A DNA stretch of 28,503 nt, from assembly GCA_031552735.1 (NCBI GenBank), contig JAVBMF010000058.1, positions 1 through 28,503 of the forward strand, given 5' to 3'. Every line of letters begins with the position of its first letter. Within the stretch, counting starts at the first letter, position 1. Shown one piece after another: positions 7,796 through 14,662 of this stretch. A program made the position numbers and the translations under genes. This stretch comes from JAVBUY01 sp031552735 (lineage in GTDB: Bacteria; Bacillota; Clostridia; Christensenellales; Aristaeellaceae). Under the pieces are notes generated by a model. That model was not told the DNA's origin and did not search any database. It was given only the letters and a program-made list of their open reading frames with translations.

Positions 7796-8902
7796 TCAGG
7801 AAAACAAAACCCACTTATCCAGCACGCGTGCCAGATGGTTCCAGATATTCTCCACCGCCACACTGTGCTGGGCATAGAGCGGCTGCTCGCAGAGCACCTG
7901 CCCATTACCCATCAGGCGGATGCTGCCAATGCGTGAGCCCTCGGCCACCGGCGCGGACAAGCGGTCCGGCAACGCCACCTCCAGCGTGGGCACTTCATCC
8001 TCCGCCAAGGGCGCGGACAATGCCGACAAAAGCTGCACGCCCACCGTCTGATAGGTACCGCCGTCTATGGGGATCACGCGCACGACATCGCGAGGCTCCA
8101 GCAACGTCACCTGCCGGAATCGCTGAAACGCCCCATCCATCAGCGCCGACGCATCGTCAAACCAGTTCGGGCAATTCAGCACCACCCCGATGACTTCTAG
8201 GCCCTGCCGCCGCGCGCCAAACACCAGGCAGCGCCCCGCCGCGCGCGTAAAGCCGGTCTTGATGCCGGTCGCGCCTTCGTAATCGCTCAGCAAGCGGTTC
8301 TTGTTGCGCAACTGCCGGTCGTACGCACGCCCTTCCCACGGGATTGATGCGCGCTGGGTGGACACGATCTGGCGGAAAACCGGATAGGTCATCGCCTCGC
8401 GGGCAATGCGTGCCAGATCCCGCGCGGTGGTGTGGTGCGCGGTGTCGGGCAAGCCATGCGGGTTGGTAAAGTTCGTGCCGGTCGCGCCAAGCTCCAACGC
8501 GCGGGCATTCATCATGTCCGCAAAGCCCGCCACCGAACCGCCGATGTGCTCGGCAATCGCCACCGCCGCATCATTACCGGATGCCAGCATCATACCGGTT
8601 AGCATCTCTTCCATGGCCAGCGATTCACCCAGCGACAGATAGATCGACGTGCCGGGCACGCCATATGCCGCCTTGCCGCAGGTCACAGGCTCATGCAGGT
8701 TGGCGTTTTCCAGCGCCAGCAGCGCGGTCATCACCTTGGTGGTCGAGGCCATTGGCAACTGCACGTCCGCATTGTACGCATAGAGCACGCGCCCGGTACC
8801 GGCCTCGATCAGGCATGCCGCCTTATACAATCCCTCGCCCCTTGCGCTCCCATTATACAGGAGCGCCGCGCAGATGAATAGACCAATCAGCCATTTTTTC
8901 AC
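7796..8902 (-). CDS. dacB: D-alanyl-D-alanine carboxypeptidase (DacB/DacF-type, peptidase S11)
   Basis: Extracytoplasmic penicillin-binding enzyme that trims the terminal D-Ala from peptidoglycan stem peptides. The 368-residue protein has an N-terminal signal segment (KKWLIGLFICAALLY), then the active-site motifs SxxK (Ser53-Lys56, MASTTKV), SxN (Ser108-Asn110, ASGND) and KTG (215-217), and a C-terminal beta domain ending in an amphipathic tail. The GTG at 8902 is chosen because GGAGGG lies six bases upstream and the signal peptide begins there; the longer reading frame to 9007 adds unrelated residues crossing the terminator of the preceding gene. A sigma-E-like promoter and the position before rluB suggest the spore-cortex enzyme DacB, but dacF-like annotation is equally possible from sequence alone. 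Confidence 0.92.
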   Translation of the reverse strand: MKKWLIGLFICAALLYNGSARGEGLYKAACLIEAGTGRVLYAYNADVQLPMASTTKVMTALLALENANLHEPVTCGKAAYGVPGTSIYLSLGESLAMEEMLTGMMLASGNDAAVAIAEHIGGSVAGFADMMNARALELGATGTNFTNPHGLPDTAHHTTARDLARIAREAMTYPVFRQIVSTQRASIPWEGRAYDRQLRNKNRLLSDYEGATGIKTGFTRAAGRCLVFGARRQGLEVIGVVLNCPNWFDDASALMDGAFQRFRQVTLLEPRDVVRVIPIDGGTYQTVGVQLLSALSAPLAEDEVPTLEVALPDRLSAPVAEGSRIGSIRLMGNGQVLCEQPLYAQHSVAVENIWNHLARVLDKWVLFS

Positions 8903-8923
8903 GCTACACCCTCCACCGTCCGC

Positions 8924-8952
8924 ATTGTCACGCCCACTGGCACAGGATATGC
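8924..8952 (-). promoter_or_regulatory. Candidate sigma-E-type promoter of the dac-rluB pair
   Basis: On the minus strand GCATATC (8946-8952) resembles the sigma-E -35 (KMATATT, six of seven). After 14 bases comes GTGACAAT (8924-8931), which matches five of eight -10 positions including ACAAT. It would start transcription just upstream of the ribosome site of the GTG start. Confidence 0.45.
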
Positions 8953-8963
8953 GGCAAAAGCGC

Positions 8964-8990
8964 AAAAAAACCGCCCGATTGGGGCGGTTT
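8964..8990 (-). terminator. Intrinsic terminator after the secreted-protein gene
   Basis: On the minus strand AAACCGCCC (8982-8990) pairs with GGGCGGTTT (8968-8976) over nine bases around a five-base loop, followed by further T residues. It starts 14 bases after the stop at 9004. Confidence 0.92.
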
Positions 8991-9003
8991 AGGCAGATAG
9001 GCA

Positions 9004-10200
9004 TCATGGATGCACCGTGACATAGTCGGGGTTGAACTTGCCATCGACCAGCAAACCATACGCCGAGGTCAGCACACTGCGCGTATACGCCCGCCAGTCA
9101 CTGTAGACATAAATTTCATGCTGAAAAAACGCCTTCCGAAATAAACTGTCGTCGTCTTTTTCCGTATCGACATACCCTGCCCCCTCAAATGCGACCGATT
9201 CCCCGTGGCTGATCAAACTGTCCGGGGACTTGAATATGATGACACTAGCAAAGCAGTTCTTCGGATCGACCTGACGTGTGATTGTCATGATGCCATCAAA
9301 CGGTTTGCCGCTTTCAACGGCCTTGAAAGAGGACACCTTTATCTGCAACCCCAGCTTTCGATGCAGGAGTGTGATCGATGAATATGCGCTATCCTTATCC
9401 TCCTTGATGTAACTCGTCATCTTAAATTCGCTCATGCCTTCGGGGATCTTCAGCTTTTTGAGCAGCAGCCCCAGCGTCTCATCATCGTCAATCACTTCAA
9501 TCACGCGATCAACCATCTCCGGCGGCAACGGGTCCAACTCGTATGTGGCGCTCAGCGAAGCCAGTGCCTCGGGCGCGAGATATGGCTGCACCGGCTCCGT
9601 TGGGCGGCAGGATTCGTCCACAAGCAGCATCTCCGGATCGTTAGTAAACGTTGCCACTAACTCGTTTACGCTCGCCGCATCCATGCGATAGTTGTGCTTG
9701 CACGCGGACATTTGATCGTGCGCATCGCTCCAATCATCATAGGACGCCTCCAGGTTCGCTTCCCGCAGCACCGGCGCTTTGCTTTTTTTCGGATATTCAT
9801 ACCACAGTTCGATCGCCCGGCGGTAGCCATCTGTCTCCGTGCGCAGCACAGTCAACGAATTTAGCTCAAATCGTTTTGCGTCCACCATCGAACAGTATAG
9901 CTCGACCTCCAGCCCGGTCGCCGGGTCGATCAGGTCGATCATCTCCGGGTCGTCGTGCTCGCGCACCAGATAGTCCAGCCCGGTCGCATCCGGCTGGCTA
10001 TCCATATAGCTATAAAAAGCGACTTTCATGCCCTCGGGCACCTTATGTTGGCACAGCGACTGGATTGTGCTCAGATCAAAAAACGGGTGGTCGATTTCCG
10101 GCAGCCCCGCCGGATTCGCCGCGTGTACCGGCAACGCGGAAAGCGCCAGCCCTAGCGCCAGCGCAAGGCCAATCATCATGCGTTTGACGAAAGTGTGCAT
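9004..10200 (-). CDS. Secreted protein of unknown function with possible internal duplication
   Basis: A 398-residue protein not assigned to any family. The N-terminus is a classical signal peptide (KRMMIGLALALGLALSA, likely cut after PVHA near residue 27). The rest is acidic and soluble. The two halves look related: KVPEGM at 53-58 recurs as KIPEGM at 251-256, and LEVELYCSMVDA near 98 parallels LQIKVSSFKAVE near 285. There is no lipobox. The ATG at 10200 has AGGAG six bases upstream; an in-frame ATG at 10269 is rejected as it lies upstream of the promoter -10. It has its own sigma-A-like promoter and terminator, so it is a stand-alone unit inserted in an otherwise conserved sporulation and chromosome-segregation cluster. 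Confidence 0.82.
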   Translation of the reverse strand: MHTFVKRMMIGLALALGLALSALPVHAANPAGLPEIDHPFFDLSTIQSLCQHKVPEGMKVAFYSYMDSQPDATGLDYLVREHDDPEMIDLIDPATGLEVELYCSMVDAKRFELNSLTVLRTETDGYRRAIELWYEYPKKSKAPVLREANLEASYDDWSDAHDQMSACKHNYRMDAASVNELVATFTNDPEMLLVDESCRPTEPVQPYLAPEALASLSATYELDPLPPEMVDRVIEVIDDDETLGLLLKKLKIPEGMSEFKMTSYIKEDKDSAYSSITLLHRKLGLQIKVSSFKAVESGKPFDGIMTITRQVDPKNCFASVIIFKSPDSLISHGESVAFEGAGYVDTEKDDDSLFRKAFFQHEIYVYSDWRAYTRSVLTSAYGLLVDGKFNPDYVTVHP

Positions 10201-10242
10201 ATCGTTCTCCTGTCTTTTGTTTGCTCGCCGACAATTCCCCAT

Positions 10243-10271
10243 ATTATACCATTCGCGCGTCTTGCGCACAA
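10243..10271 (-). promoter_or_regulatory. Sigma-A-type promoter of the secreted-protein gene
   Basis: On the minus strand TTGTGC (10266-10271), 17 bases, then TATAAT (10243-10248). It starts directly after the terminator T-run of gerW and sits about 42 bases before the start codon. Confidence 0.75.
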
Positions 10272-10273
10272 CG

Positions 10274-10296
10274 AAAAACCGCCATCACTGGCGGTT
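10274..10296 (-). terminator. Intrinsic terminator after gerW/ytfJ
   Basis: On the minus strand AACCGCCA (10289-10296) pairs perfectly with TGGCGGTT (10277-10284) around a four-base loop, followed by a T-run. It lies about 20 bases after the gerW stop. Confidence 0.92.
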
Positions 10297-10316
10297 GGCA
10301 GTTTGATTCGCCGGGG

Positions 10317-10811
10317 TCACACGTCGGGCAATCCGTCCGAGCGCGTCGCGTCGGTCACATCCGCAAAGCCCTTACCGTTGCGCTTCGCTTTCTTTTTTGG
10401 CGGTTCTTCGCTCATGTCGTCGGCGGTCAGCGCCGATTTCAGATCGCCAACCACCTGCGGCAGCAGCTCCATCACGCGATCCACCGGCGTCATGTAGTTG
10501 GCGCTGAGCAGCTTCACCTGCCCATTGCCCGCCACCAGAAAGCCCATGGGCTGAACCGATACACCGGCGCCGCTGCCCCCGGCGAATGGCATGTCCTCGT
10601 TCGGCGTAGCAGGTGTTGATACTTTGCCCTTGCCATCCATCGTATACTCGCCGCCGCCGGCCACAAAGCCGAACGACACGCGCGAGATCGGAATGATGGT
10701 GGTGCCGTCCTCGGTGCGTACAGCGTCGCCCACGACGGTGTTGACATCCACCATGTCCTTGATATTTTCCATCGTTGTGCCCATCAAGCTCTCGATTGGG
10801 TGCTTTTCCAT
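10317..10811 (-). CDS. ytfJ: Spore protein GerW/YtfJ family
   Basis: Small sporulation protein; the Bacillus homologue is made in the forespore and is needed for normal germination. The 164-residue product begins MEKHPIESLMGTTMENIKDM and carries the family core TIIPISRVSFGFVAGGGEY, a glycine-rich AGGSGAGVSVQPMGFLV, and a basic Lys-rich tail. The longer frame reaching 11195 is an artefact, because it would run through the DUF2953 gene in another frame. The ATG at 10811 overlaps the DUF2953 gene by 28 bases, the partner order seen in Bacillus (ytfI-ytfJ). A sigma-F-like promoter ahead of the pair fits forespore expression. Confidence 0.94.
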   Translation of the reverse strand: MEKHPIESLMGTTMENIKDMVDVNTVVGDAVRTEDGTTIIPISRVSFGFVAGGGEYTMDGKGKVSTPATPNEDMPFAGGSGAGVSVQPMGFLVAGNGQVKLLSANYMTPVDRVMELLPQVVGDLKSALTADDMSEEPPKKKAKRNGKGFADVTDATRSDGLPDV

Positions 10812-11419
10812 GCCCGTCCCTGCTTTCTCAGCGATGCAATCTTTGCCCGGCCCGCTCTCAGCGCCGGTTCTGTCAGCGCAAGCAGCGCCACAGCGATAAT
10901 GTGGCCGATGCGACTGCGGAATATGCAGCGCAACGAGCCCAAAAAAACCGCCTGTGAAAAATCCGCGTGCACACGTACGATCGGTGTTTCTGGAAACACG
11001 TTCGCCGCCCACACATACACCATCTGCGCCGCCGCAGCCAGCGCGCCATAGCCCGCCGCCGTATGTGCCGCGTCGCCCGCGCCAAAGCGCGCGTGCAGCA
11101 AAAACTGTCGCGGATGCAGCGTTCGTTTTAGCCAGCGCCACATCGTTGGCCGCTGTATCAGCCCTGCGCGCAGCTTTCGGATGCGTTCCGGCCAATCCTT
11201 TACCGATTCCCCAGCCTTATCCTTAGCGCCCTGCCTGTGCAGGCTGAGCACCAACGTGCCCTGTTCACGCTCAATGACCGCATCGTATTGCAGCACCAGC
11301 GGCCCGCTGCGCAGGATGGCGTGCAGCGTGGGTTTTTTGTTCGCGTCCAGCTGCATCGTCAGCTGAACCGGCGCCATGCACAGCGTCGCCGCGCACAGCA
11401 ACAGTATCCACCACCCCAC
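10784..11419 (-). CDS. ytfI: DUF2953 domain-containing protein (YtfI-like)
   Basis: Protein of unknown biochemical function that accompanies GerW/YtfJ in spore formers. It is about 211 residues, with one N-terminal membrane helix (GWWILLLCAATLC) and a second hydrophobic stretch near the end (GHIIAVALLALTEP); the middle contains the DUF2953-like region (KRTLHPRQFLLHARFGAGDAAHTAAGYG). Start choice: AAAGGAG lies eight bases before the GTG at 11419, but only two bases before the ATG at 11425, so GTG is preferred. Its end overlaps gerW by 28 bases, so both are translated from one message. Assignment rests on context plus the recognisable core; the flanking sequence is divergent. Confidence 0.82.
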   Translation of the reverse strand: MGWWILLLCAATLCMAPVQLTMQLDANKKPTLHAILRSGPLVLQYDAVIEREQGTLVLSLHRQGAKDKAGESVKDWPERIRKLRAGLIQRPTMWRWLKRTLHPRQFLLHARFGAGDAAHTAAGYGALAAAAQMVYVWAANVFPETPIVRVHADFSQAVFLGSLRCIFRSRIGHIIAVALLALTEPALRAGRAKIASLRKQGRAWKSTQSRA

Positions 11420-11450
11420 GCACATCGCTCCTTTACCGCACAGATGCGTG

Positions 11451-11480
11451 TAGTGTCGCCTGTGAATGCGCGCACCATAC
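11451..11480 (-). promoter_or_regulatory. Candidate sigma-F-type promoter of DUF2953-gerW
   Basis: On the minus strand GTATG (11476-11480; consensus GYWTA, four of five), a 15-base spacer, then GGCGACACTA (11451-11460), which fits every position of the sigma-F -10 pattern GGHRANANTW. Bacillus ytfI-ytfJ is known as a forespore unit. Confidence 0.55.
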
Positions 11481-11512
11481 AAAAAGCGCCGCGATTGCTC
11501 GCTGCGCCTTTT
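11481..11512 (-). terminator. Intrinsic terminator after scpB
   Basis: On the minus strand an imperfect hairpin (outer arm GCGC, inner CG-rich arm with single bulges) is followed by TTTTT. It begins four bases after the scpB stop and separates scpAB from DUF2953-gerW. Confidence 0.7.
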
Positions 11513-11515
11513 GCG

Positions 11516-12163
11516 TTATGCTTCGATGCTCTGCGCGGCCACGTCCGCCGCTTCCTCTGTCTCGACCACCGCATCCTCAATGGGTATCTTCGCCTGATCG
11601 TGCTGTGTGGACATGATCAAATCCTCGCCGGCCTCGTCACCTTCCGGGGGCACGCTCAGATCAATCTGGGGCAATTCCTCCAGCGACGAGATGCAAAAAT
11701 GCCGCAGAAACTCGTCCGTGGTGCCATAGAGGATCGGGCGACCCAACGCGTCCTTGCGCCCCACCTCGACAATCAGCCGCTTCTGCGTCAGCGACTGCAC
11801 CGAGTAATCGCACTTCACGCCGCGGATCGCCTCGATCTCGCTGCGCGTCACCGGCTGTTTGTAGGCGACCACCGCCAGCGTTTCCATCGCGGCCTGCGAC
11901 AGTGACTGACGCTGGATCGGCTGGAGCAGCCTTTCCACATACGACGCATACGCCGGGTTGGTACCTAGCTGCACGCAACCGCCAAAGCGCAACAAGCGAA
12001 TGCCGCGCTTGTCCAGATCGTACTCGGATTCCAGCGCGTCCAGTGCGCCTCTCAGCTCGATCTCGGATACCTCCAGCGCCTGTTGCAGCGCCTCAACCTC
12101 GACCGGTTCGCCCGCCACAAACAGTACCGCCTCGATCACCGAGCACAGATTATTCTGCTCCAA
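11516..12163 (-). CDS. scpB: Segregation and condensation protein B
   Basis: Kleisin-associated winged-helix protein that works with ScpA and Smc to compact and segregate chromosomes. The 215-residue protein shows two winged-helix regions: LCSVIEAVLFVAGEPV at the start and METLAVVAYKQPVTRSEIEAIRG in the middle, then the conserved GRPILYGTTDEFL. The C-terminal tail from about 170 is acidic and low in complexity, longer than the folded part needs. Translation starts at TTG (12163), with GGAGGG six bases upstream inside the end of scpA; the two genes overlap by 14 bases, so their products are probably made in step. Confidence 0.96.
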   Translation of the reverse strand: MEQNNLCSVIEAVLFVAGEPVEVEALQQALEVSEIELRGALDALESEYDLDKRGIRLLRFGGCVQLGTNPAYASYVERLLQPIQRQSLSQAAMETLAVVAYKQPVTRSEIEAIRGVKCDYSVQSLTQKRLIVEVGRKDALGRPILYGTTDEFLRHFCISSLEELPQIDLSVPPEGDEAGEDLIMSTQHDQAKIPIEDAVVETEEAADVAAQSIEA

Positions 12164-12890
12164 GCGCTTCCCTCCCGGTCGATGTTAATAGAATCTCGCC
12201 AAACACCGCGTCTTGCGCGATATGCACGCGTCCAAGCCGAAGCATCTCCAGCAGCGCCATAAACAGCGTCACCACCTCATCGCGGGTGGGGTGCTCGGAA
12301 AACAACTGGTGAAAACCCACCGGCCCTTTTCTTAGCCGCGCGGAGATGCGAAACACGCACTCCTGGATCGAATACACTTCGCGATGGATGGCGCGCGGCG
12401 GCAGGTTTGTCTCCGGCTCCTCGCGCACCTTGGCCATCAGCTTGGCAAAGGCGTCCACCAATCCGTCGAGTGTCAGCCCCTCCAGCTGGTAGTTCTGCGG
12501 CGGCAGCGGGTATTCCTCCGGCAACTTGGAAAACACGTCCATCGCGGCACGCTCAAAGTCCTTGAGCTCGACAGTACCCTCTTTGATCGCCTTGTACTCG
12601 TGCAGCCGCCGAATCAACGCCTGCTCCGGGGATTCGCCGTCCTCGTCCTCCGGGTCCGGCTGGCGCGGCAGCAGCGCGCGGCTCTTGATCTCCAGCAGCA
12701 TCGCCGCCATGGTCAGAAACTCGCTGGCGGTGTCCATGTCCAGTTCGTCAATGCCAGACATGGAGGCTAGGTACTGCTCGGTGATCTCCGACACGAAGAT
12801 ATCGCAAATATTGACTTTTGCGCGCGATATCAAGTGCAGCAAAAGATCAAGCGGTCCCTCAAATTGTTTGAGCTGTACCTCGTAGGGCAA
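12150..12890 (-). CDS. scpA: Segregation and condensation protein A (kleisin)
   Basis: Kleisin subunit that bridges the Smc heads. The 246-residue protein begins MPYEVQLKQFEGPLDLLLHL, the typical N-terminal Smc-neck-binding helices, continues with LEIKSRALLPRQ, has an acidic linker (EDEDGESPEQ), and ends in a winged-helix domain (FMALLEMLRLGRVHIAQDAVFGEILL). The start codon is TTG at 12890 with GGAGG eight bases upstream. It begins 19 bases after the M50 protease gene stops and overlaps scpB, placing all three in one transcript. Confidence 0.97.
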   Translation of the reverse strand: MPYEVQLKQFEGPLDLLLHLISRAKVNICDIFVSEITEQYLASMSGIDELDMDTASEFLTMAAMLLEIKSRALLPRQPDPEDEDGESPEQALIRRLHEYKAIKEGTVELKDFERAAMDVFSKLPEEYPLPPQNYQLEGLTLDGLVDAFAKLMAKVREEPETNLPPRAIHREVYSIQECVFRISARLRKGPVGFHQLFSEHPTRDEVVTLFMALLEMLRLGRVHIAQDAVFGEILLTSTGREALGAE

Positions 12891-12909
12891 CGGGTTATCC
12901 TCCCTCGCA

Positions 12910-13686
12910 TCAGATGCCGGGAATCAGCGCGCATATCCACAGCACCGCGTTTTGGATATGCGTCGCCAGAAAGAGCATCACATTGCTCAGCCAATCGGTG
13001 GTAAAGGAGATAAGCATCACCGCCATCATGCCAAAGCGAAAAACCTGCCCGGACAGTTGTGCCTTGCCACCGAACGCGATGTCGTTGAGTACATGGAAGC
13101 CGTCCAGCGGCGGGATCGGGAATAGGTTGAAAATCCCCATAAAGAGATTGATGCGCGCCAGTTCGCCAAAGAAATAGAGCACCCCGCCGAGCAGCGTGGA
13201 ACGCATGACCAAATCCAGCGGCACCTCACCGGGATACAGAAACACATTGTACAATCCGCCAGTGATCGACAGCAGATCACGCGGCGTCGCTTCGGCCAAA
13301 ACGAATGGCTCCCACACCACACGATTTAGGATCAGCGCAATGATGGTCGCGGCAAGAAACAGCAGAAAGTTCATCGACACACCGGCCAACGATACCTTCA
13401 AATCGTCCCAACGCTTATCGCGAAAATTATTCGGATTGACCGGCACCGGCTTTGCCCAGCCAAATCCCACCGTAAACATCAGCAGTGTGCCGATCGGGTC
13501 CAGATGCTTGAGCGGGTTGAAGGTCAACCGTCCCATGCTCTTGGCGGTATTATCGCCGCAGCGCATCGCGACATAGCCGTGCGCCAGCTCGTGCAGTGTC
13601 AGCGCGATCAGCAGCGTCGGCACGCGAAACAACGTATAGCGCAAAAACAGCATCGGATCGTCCAATAGCATATCGATCAGACCCAA
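12910..13686 (-). CDS. Site-2 protease family (M50) intramembrane metalloprotease
   Basis: Integral membrane zinc protease of the small, PDZ-less M50 group whose substrates are usually unknown. It has HELAHG zinc-binding residues (His32, Glu33, His36 counting from the TTG start) in a membrane segment, a second conserved motif NLFPIPPLDG containing the third ligand Asp, and about five membrane helices. The open frame extends to an ATG at 13716, but a TATAAT box covers that spot, so transcription would begin inside it. TTG at 13686, preceded by GGAGGGGGG, is therefore the likely start; ATG at 13671 is the alternative. First gene of the scpAB operon. It should not be mistaken for SpoIVFB, which is not seen in this window. 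Confidence 0.9.
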   Translation of the reverse strand: MGLIDMLLDDPMLFLRYTLFRVPTLLIALTLHELAHGYVAMRCGDNTAKSMGRLTFNPLKHLDPIGTLLMFTVGFGWAKPVPVNPNNFRDKRWDDLKVSLAGVSMNFLLFLAATIIALILNRVVWEPFVLAEATPRDLLSITGGLYNVFLYPGEVPLDLVMRSTLLGGVLYFFGELARINLFMGIFNLFPIPPLDGFHVLNDIAFGGKAQLSGQVFRFGMMAVMLISFTTDWLSNVMLFLATHIQNAVLWICALIPGI

Positions 13687-13707
13687 AGCGTATCCCCCCT
13701 CCGGTTT

Positions 13708-13738
13708 GCCGCACAATTATACCTTATCGCCGCACAAT
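13708..13738. repeat. Pair of 10-base direct repeats across the M50-scpAB promoter
   Basis: GCCGCACAAT occurs at 13708-13717 and again, identical, at 13729-13738. The spacing is exactly 21 bases, two helical turns. One copy overlaps the -10 box and the other lies in the spacer next to the -35, which would suit a regulator binding one face of the DNA. Confidence 0.6.
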
Positions 13739-13744
13739 GCGCAA
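13716..13744 (-). promoter_or_regulatory. Sigma-A-type promoter of the M50 protease-scpAB operon
   Basis: On the minus strand TTGCGC (13739-13744), 17 bases, TATAAT (13716-13721). The expected transcription start near 13709 leaves a leader of about 23 bases to the TTG start. Confidence 0.72.
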
Positions 13745-13802
13745 CCGGCGCGGCCGCAATCTTTTGCCTGACGCGCATAGAATACGATGAGGAGGGATGC
13801 AT

Positions 13803-14051
13803 ATGAGCCTATCGGAGCTTCGCACGAAGGATGTGATCAACGTACCCGACGGCCGGATGCTCGGCAAAGTGATCGATCTGGAGTTTTGCGCGGTTGACGG
13901 CACGGTGCATGCCATCGTTGTCCCCGGGCCGTTCAGCGTCGCGCAAATTCTCAAGGGCGAACGCACTGGCATCATCATCCCCTGGTCGCTGATCCAGAAA
14001 ATCGGCGATGATGTGATTCTGGTTTGTTTGCCAACAGAAGCCAATATTTAG
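13803..14051 (+). CDS. ymxH: YlmC/YmxH family sporulation protein (PRC-barrel)
   Basis: An 82-residue PRC-barrel protein of the YlmC/YmxH group found in spore formers; its molecular role is not known. The sequence MSLSELRTKDVINVPDGRMLGKVIDLEF followed by IPWSLIQKIGDDVILV is typical. Two ATG codons compete: the one at 13797 touches the AGGAGG site with no spacer, whereas that at 13803 lies seven bases downstream, so 13803 is chosen. It is transcribed away from the M50 protease operon and ends 86 bases before nrdR, which has its own promoter. A CATAGAAT box upstream resembles a sigma-E -10. Confidence 0.9.
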   Translation: MSLSELRTKDVINVPDGRMLGKVIDLEFCAVDGTVHAIVVPGPFSVAQILKGERTGIIIPWSLIQKIGDDVILVCLPTEANI

Positions 14052-14054
14052 GGC

Positions 14055-14083
14055 TGGTATATTAGTGGAAGTTGCGGTATAAT
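14055..14083 (+). promoter_or_regulatory. Promoter of nrdR
   Basis: A perfect TATAAT box lies at 14078-14083. The hexamer at the 17-base distance (TGGTAT, 14055-14060) is a poor -35. The weak -35 is compatible with a regulated promoter next to the NrdR box. Confidence 0.6.
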
Positions 14084-14099
14084 ACACCATATATAGTAT
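14084..14099 (+). promoter_or_regulatory. NrdR box
   Basis: ACACCATATATAGTAT agrees with the known NrdR box pattern aCaCwAtATaTwGtgt at 14 of 16 positions. It directly follows the -10 box, across the expected transcription start, where a repressor would block initiation. This points to autoregulation of nrdR. Confidence 0.7.
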
Positions 14100-14137
14100 G
14101 TTCTAATAAGAATATGCCGAAAGGATATGAACATCCG

Positions 14138-14614
14138 ATGAAGTGCATGTACTGCAATTGTACCGAGAGCCGTGTGGTAGACTCCCGCCCGACAGAAGAA
14201 GGAAACGCCATTCGCCGCCGCCGCGAGTGCGAAAACTGCGGCCGCCGCTTCACCACCTACGAAAAGGTGGATACTGTAACCCTGCTGGTGGTCAAGAAAG
14301 ATAAGCGCCGCGAACCGTTCGACGCGGAGAAAATCCGTCGTGGTTTGGTAAAGGCTTGCGAAAAGCGCCCGGTCGCGCTGGCTGACATCGATAATCTGGT
14401 GCGAGAGATCGAAATGACCGCCTATAACTCGCTGGAGCAGGAAATCACCACCACGCAGATTGGTGAAATGGTGATGGACGGCCTGAAGAAGCTGGATGAG
14501 GTATCCTACATCCGCTATGCGTCTGTGCACCGCCAGTTCCGCGATTTGCAGTCCTTCATGAAGGAGCTCAATCAACTGCTGCTGGAAAACGACGAGGGCA
14601 CCGGCGAAAAATAA
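14138..14614 (+). CDS. nrdR: Transcriptional repressor NrdR
   Basis: Repressor of ribonucleotide reductase genes that senses ATP and dATP. The 158-residue protein starts with a zinc ribbon (MKCMYCNC; Cys3, Cys6, Cys31, Cys34, with RRRRECENCGRRFTTYE) followed by an ATP-cone domain from about residue 49 (KKDKRREPFDAEKIRRG) to about 139. The usual family length is 150-155. The in-frame ATG at 14072 lies before the promoter -10, and that at 14114 would add eight residues before the conserved MKC start, so 14138 is preferred; its AAAGGA site is 12 bases away, rather far. No nrd target gene is in the window. Confidence 0.96.
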   Translation: MKCMYCNCTESRVVDSRPTEEGNAIRRRRECENCGRRFTTYEKVDTVTLLVVKKDKRREPFDAEKIRRGLVKACEKRPVALADIDNLVREIEMTAYNSLEQEITTTQIGEMVMDGLKKLDEVSYIRYASVHRQFRDLQSFMKELNQLLLENDEGTGEK

Positions 14615-14632
14615 TACGCTACATATGCCAGA

Positions 14633-14662
14633 CCGGAGGAATACGCTTTCCTCCGGCTTTTT
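14633..14662 (+). terminator. Intrinsic terminator after nrdR
   Basis: CCGGAGGAA (14633-14641) pairs perfectly with TTCCTCCGG (14648-14656) around six bases, followed by CTTTTT. The rest of the stretch to spoIVB at 14788 shows no convincing promoter. Confidence 0.93.

Noticed and set aside
10812..11195. N-terminal extension of the GerW frame to 292 codons
   Set aside because: It would be read through the DUF2953 gene in another frame; GerW homology begins at the ATG at 10811.
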